A stretch of DNA of 64,000 nt. Source: Yamagishiella unicocca (Eukaryota > Chlorophyta > Chlorophyceae > Chlamydomonadales > Volvocaceae). Below are positions 60,501 through 64,000 of this stretch, piece after piece. Each line of letters starts with the position of its first letter. Within the stretch, counting starts at the first letter, position 1. The DNA lies in NCBI GenBank assembly GCA_003116995.1, contig BDSL01000009.1, forward strand, positions 186,001-250,000, read 5' to 3'. A program made the position numbers and the translations under genes. Below the pieces are notes generated by a model, which had not been told where the DNA came from, searched no databases, and saw only the letters and a list, made by a program, of their open reading frames with translations.

Positions 60501-63500
60501 CGCACCCACCCCTCCCCCTCCCCTTTTCAGTGCCGACCCACGGGTTTCCTCTCCAATCCCCCTCCCCTTCCCTCCTCCTCCTTGCCCCCCCCCGCCCTCC
60601 CTGGATCCACCGCTCCACCGCGGGTCGCCTCGCCGCCACCTCACACGGCCGCACACAGCCTCCGCCTCCCTGGCCTCCGCCACCTCAACCAGCTCCCTGC
60701 TCAGCACCGTGGCCTCTATGACCCGCGCCGCGCCGCCGCCTCCGCTGTCGCTGCCTCGGGCCGACTCCACACGCAGCGCCGCTGCCGCGGGGACCGCCTC
60801 CTTGGATAGCGCCAAGGCCGTTAAGGAGAAGAAGGGCGTCTTCGGGGGCCTGTTCGGCCGCAACAAAAGCAAGTTACGGGCTGACCTGGACAGCGAGCAA
60901 TCGGTGACGGCAGCTAAGCAGCAGCAGCAGGAGGAGGAGGAGGTGGAGGCGGCGGCCGCGGGAGCGGCGGCGGCGAAGCAGGAGGCGGCGAAGCAGGCGG
61001 CCGCGGTCGCGGCGGCTGCGGCGGCGCAGCGGGCGCATCCGCCGGCGTCGCCGAGTGGCGGCAGCGCAACATCGGCGGCGGATGGCCGGTCCAGCGCCTC
61101 CGCTGTGGATGCGGCAGCGGCAAGGTGCGGAGGCAGCGGGGGTTAGAGAGGAGCCGATGAGCGGACCAAGGAGGAGAAAGTACATTTGGCGGAGGGGAAG
61201 CGGTAGGGCGGCAAGCTGGCAGGACAGGCGCATCCGCGCGTGGACACCCTACCCATCCGCCTAACCCGTCGACCCTGGACCCCAGCCGTTACCCGGTGTT
61301 CTCTCCCCGCCCTCCCGTCCCTCCCTCCCTCCCTCCCATTGCTGCTGCTGCTGCCGCTGCTGCTGCCCCCCCCCAGGATGCCCTCCCCTCATGCCACCGT
61401 ACGACACGAGCTGCTGCAGTGCCTGCTGCAGCAGCTGGCGCACCACCCCGCAGCGGCAGTGGCGGCGGAGCTGTGCGAAGAACACGCAGCAGCTGCGAGA
61501 CATGACCGCCACCCGCACACGGCCGCGGCCGCCGCTGGCGGCGGCGGTGGAGCCGCCGCCGCCGGGCCCGCCGCCGCGCCCGCTCGGCGCTTCAGCACCG
61601 TGGCGCAGTGGGTCGCGATGTCCAGCGAGGTGCTGGCGGGCTCGGCGGCGTGTCTGACCTGGGAGCCTTACGTGATGCCGGCCATCAGCACCCAACCCAG
61701 CGCGGCGGCGGTCGGTCATGTGCCTGTGGACTTCAACGTCCTCACCGCGGACCTGTGGCTGGGGGTGCTGCAGGCGGCCATGCAGGCGGCGCGCTCAGCG
61801 CAGACGATGCTGGGGCAGATGGTGGCAGCCGCGGTGGAGGCGGCGGCGGCGGCGGCGCAAGGGGGGGGCCAGCAACCGTCGGCCTACGGCGTCATGGGCT
61901 ACGGGATGCCGTACGGCATGGCGGCGGGCGGCATGGCGGCGCAGCCGCCGCCGCAGGAGCTGACGGCGGAGTCGTACTACAGGGCGCTGCTGTCGTACTT
62001 GAAGGAGAGGACTGATGTGCTGCAGGGGCTGGTTGTCAAGGTGGGTGGCGCGGGGCGGCGGTGCGACGTGCTGGCGGGGTGTGCGAGCCGGTGGGGGAGG
62101 GGGACATCGGAGGGGGTTGGCGAGGAGACCGTCGGACACGGCACCGGGGGTCACAAAAACAAAGGCTGGTTACTCGACGTGGGAAGTGTAGCTGGTACAC
62201 GGCATCGGGGGGGGTGAATGCACCCGTTAAGTGGAAAACCCGCGAAGTGAGGATTGGGAGGAAATCATCCATCCACCTGCCAAGTGCCGGTTCGCCTCCC
62301 ACGCCCTCATCCCCTCCGCCCCCCTCGCAATCCCACACCCGCCTGCGGCCCCTAACAAACAAACGCGCCCCCTCTCCCGCGTGCCCCTCCCCCTGGCCCC
62401 CAGCTCCTCGCCAACTGCGCCTCCCTCAGCGCCTCCGCCCGCCCCCGCGTGGTCTGGGTGGCGGCGCACTGCATGTCGCTGCCGGGCCACTGGGACGACC
62501 AGTGGGAGGTGCTGCTGATGTGTGTGGACGCGCTGCTGGTGCGGGGCACGGACGTGCTGGGGTTGGCCCGGAGGCACGACCTGATGGGCTCAGCCCTGGC
62601 GGGTAGCCTGTGGAAGTCCGGGCGGCAGGTCAGGCGGGCTGGCTGGGGGGTTGAGGGACTGGCTGGAGGGCTGGGGGCTGAGGGACTGGCTGGATGGCTG
62701 GGGGGCTGGCTGGAGGGCTGGGGGGCTGGCTGGAGGGCTGGGGGCTGGCTGGAGGGCTGGAGGGCTGGGGGCTGGCTGGGGGCTGAGGGGCTGGCTGGGG
62801 GCTGAGGGGCTGGCTGGGGGCTGAGGGGCTGGCTGGGGGCTGAGGGGCTGGCTGGGGGTCTGAGCTCTGGGCGGATGTTCGCGGGCTGGGCCTCTTGGGG
62901 CTGCAGCTCCAACCCTAGCGCCTCAGGTGCTGCGTCCCGGGTATCCTCCTGGGCCGGCAACAACGGCGGCGTACAGCAGCCGCCGCCAGAAACGCAGCTG
63001 CCAGGGACAAGCCCCGCAAAACCCTAACTCCGCAAAAAACACCCAAACCCCGCAGCACCAGGCCTGGTTCGACGCCACCAAGCCCTTCCTGTTCGACATC
63101 GCCAGCGCCTCGGCTATGTGCGAGGCCCCCGAGCACGAGGTGCTGGGGCTGCTGGTGGCGCTGTCGGCGCTGCAGCACCTGGCGGCCGGGCTGATGAACG
63201 CCATCGCGGAGGCGGTGCCTCACGGGGCGGCGGGGGCGGCACACGGCCAGGCGGCGGCGGTGGCCAAGCGGGTGGAGCCCATGCTGCGGCACTTCATCGG
63301 GACGGAGGTGGCGGGTGCGGCCGGGGGCGAAGGGGGGGCCAAGATGGGGAGGGTTACAGAAATAGGGGGGGAGAAGGGGTGGGGGGGGGGGCACGGGGGG
63401 GAGGGAGGGAGGGCAGCGGGGGGTGCAAAAGGGGGGGAGAGGGGATCCCGGCGGTTCTTTGATGTCGGGGTGAAAGAGGGGGGAACCGGTGAGTCGGCAG

Positions 63501-63966
63501 AGGAGCAGGGGTATTGCCAAACGCAAGGGGTGGGAAAGAGGATGGTGGGGCGTTGCGATGGCGGCGGCAAGGGGCGCGCTGCAGCTGGGTTGCTCTTCGC
63601 GGTCAGTAGCTTGGAAGCGAGGCGAGGCTAGCCACCTAGGCCGGCGCTGCGCTTGGCCTCCCCCTGGCAACCCTACTGCGCCGCGGGCCTCTGTCCTGAC
63701 TGCTTCAAGGGTCCTGGGAACGCGGGGGGAGCCTTCGATTCAGGCCTGCCTCCCCCCCCTTCAATGTCCTCCCTGGCGCCTCTCACGCCCCTTCAATGGT
63801 CTCCCTGGCGCCTCTCCCCTCTCCCTCCCTCCCTCCCTCCGCAGCTGCGCCACACGTCCGCGACTGGTGCAAGCGGATCATGCGGCACCTCGCGACCATC
63901 ATGACCTACGTGCCACCCGTCAACCTGCCGGCCACGGTGGCGGCGCTGGGCCTTATCGCCAAGCAG
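57524..63966 (+). CDS. TPLATE: TPLATE, endocytic TPLATE-complex subunit (3' partial)
   Basis: TPLATE is an adaptin-like subunit of the plant TPLATE/TSET complex at the plasma membrane in clathrin-mediated endocytosis. Eleven exons fit in phase: 57524-57643, 57736-57849, 57913-58009, 58393-58521, 58687-59372, 59826-60189, 60659-61124, 61377-62040, 62404-62628, 63056-63314 and 63845-63966, 1,082 aa before the window ends. Similarity to land-plant TPLATE is clearest at the N-terminus: GNDVSGIVPELIQVVFSRPA, VRKLAYEVCRHANLTEAEYR, SNDAEVVATALRFLASFPAS. HEAT-like helices follow (ALTDSLLDERPFVVGLAAAA). Later come LTWEPYVMP, TADLWLGVLQAAM and WCKRIMRHLATIMTYVPPVN. A basic/Gln/Ala insert (KEKKGVFGGLFGRNKSKLR and a Glu/Ala run, exon 7) has no land-plant counterpart that I recall. 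The appendage-like C-terminal half lies beyond the edge. Another adaptin-type subunit is possible but less likely. Confidence 0.7.
58560..58625 (+). repeat. Dispersed intronic repeat, copy 3
   Basis: GCGTGCATCTCGAAACGCCT start, CGTACACGGGTCTTCCTTGC core. In TPLATE intron 4, sense orientation. Confidence 0.65.
59688..59744 (+). repeat. Dispersed intronic repeat, copy 4
   Basis: CGAAACGTCTATCCTAAACG start, CGTACACGGGTTGTCCTTGC core. In TPLATE intron 5, sense orientation. Confidence 0.65.
62629..62850. repeat. GGCTGGCTGGGGGCTGAGGG minisatellite
   Basis: Irregular tandem units filling the first half of TPLATE intron 9. Confidence 0.88.
63335..63450. repeat. Poly-G-rich low-complexity tract
   Basis: Runs of 7-13 G in TPLATE intron 10; could form G-quadruplexes. 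Confidence 0.7.
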
Positions 63967-64000
63967 GTACGGCATGGCGTCATCATCGTAGCCACCACCG

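Overview
This window is nuclear DNA from a green alga, most likely a volvocine or Chlamydomonas-like species. The evidence is very high GC, many short introns with GT...AG ends, G/C-rich microsatellites inside introns, TGTAA as the likely poly(A) signal, long Ala/Gly/Pro/Ser/Gln low-complexity stretches inside otherwise conserved proteins, a thylakoid-lumen protein with a twin-arginine signal, a probable ciliary protein and a land-plant/green-alga TPLATE subunit. All gene models were assembled by hand: exons were joined at GT...AG (once GC...AG) borders with matching phase. No alignment or search was run.

Layout, left to right. 263-6125 (-): CLASRP-type SR splicing regulator, 3' end off the window. 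7191-8651 (-): small membrane protein with a Tyr/Gly-rich tail, N-terminus unresolved. 9849-12675 (+): ribosomal protein eS17. 13803-14545 (+): small probable ciliary protein, weakly FAM183/CFAP144-like. 15369-21489 (+): CPSF73, the pre-mRNA 3'-end endonuclease; its intron 5 holds a seven-copy tandem array that looks like C/D-box snoRNAs. 22865-24285 (-): eIF3e. 24658-35457 (+): Gemin5-like WD-repeat protein with many minisatellites in its introns. 36230-38818 (+): F-box protein with an FBA-type C-terminal domain. 40737-53636 (-): giant (about 3,931 aa) disordered protein of unknown function. 53929-56407 (+): thylakoid-lumen protein. 57524 to the window edge (+): TPLATE subunit of the endocytic TPLATE complex, 3' end off the window.

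Five genes serve RNA metabolism or translation (CLASRP, CPSF73, Gemin5, eS17, eIF3e), and the snoRNA-like array sits inside one of them. This is ordinary clustering of housekeeping genes, not an operon. Divergent pairs share short promoters (eIF3e/Gemin5, 372 bp; giant gene/lumen gene, 292 bp). The most notable observations are the alternating A/B snoRNA-like array in the CPSF73 intron, a dispersed intronic repeat of about 60 bp, the giant protein with an internal duplication and a stop-free 105-nt intron, and the run of symmetric phase-2 exons in CLASRP.
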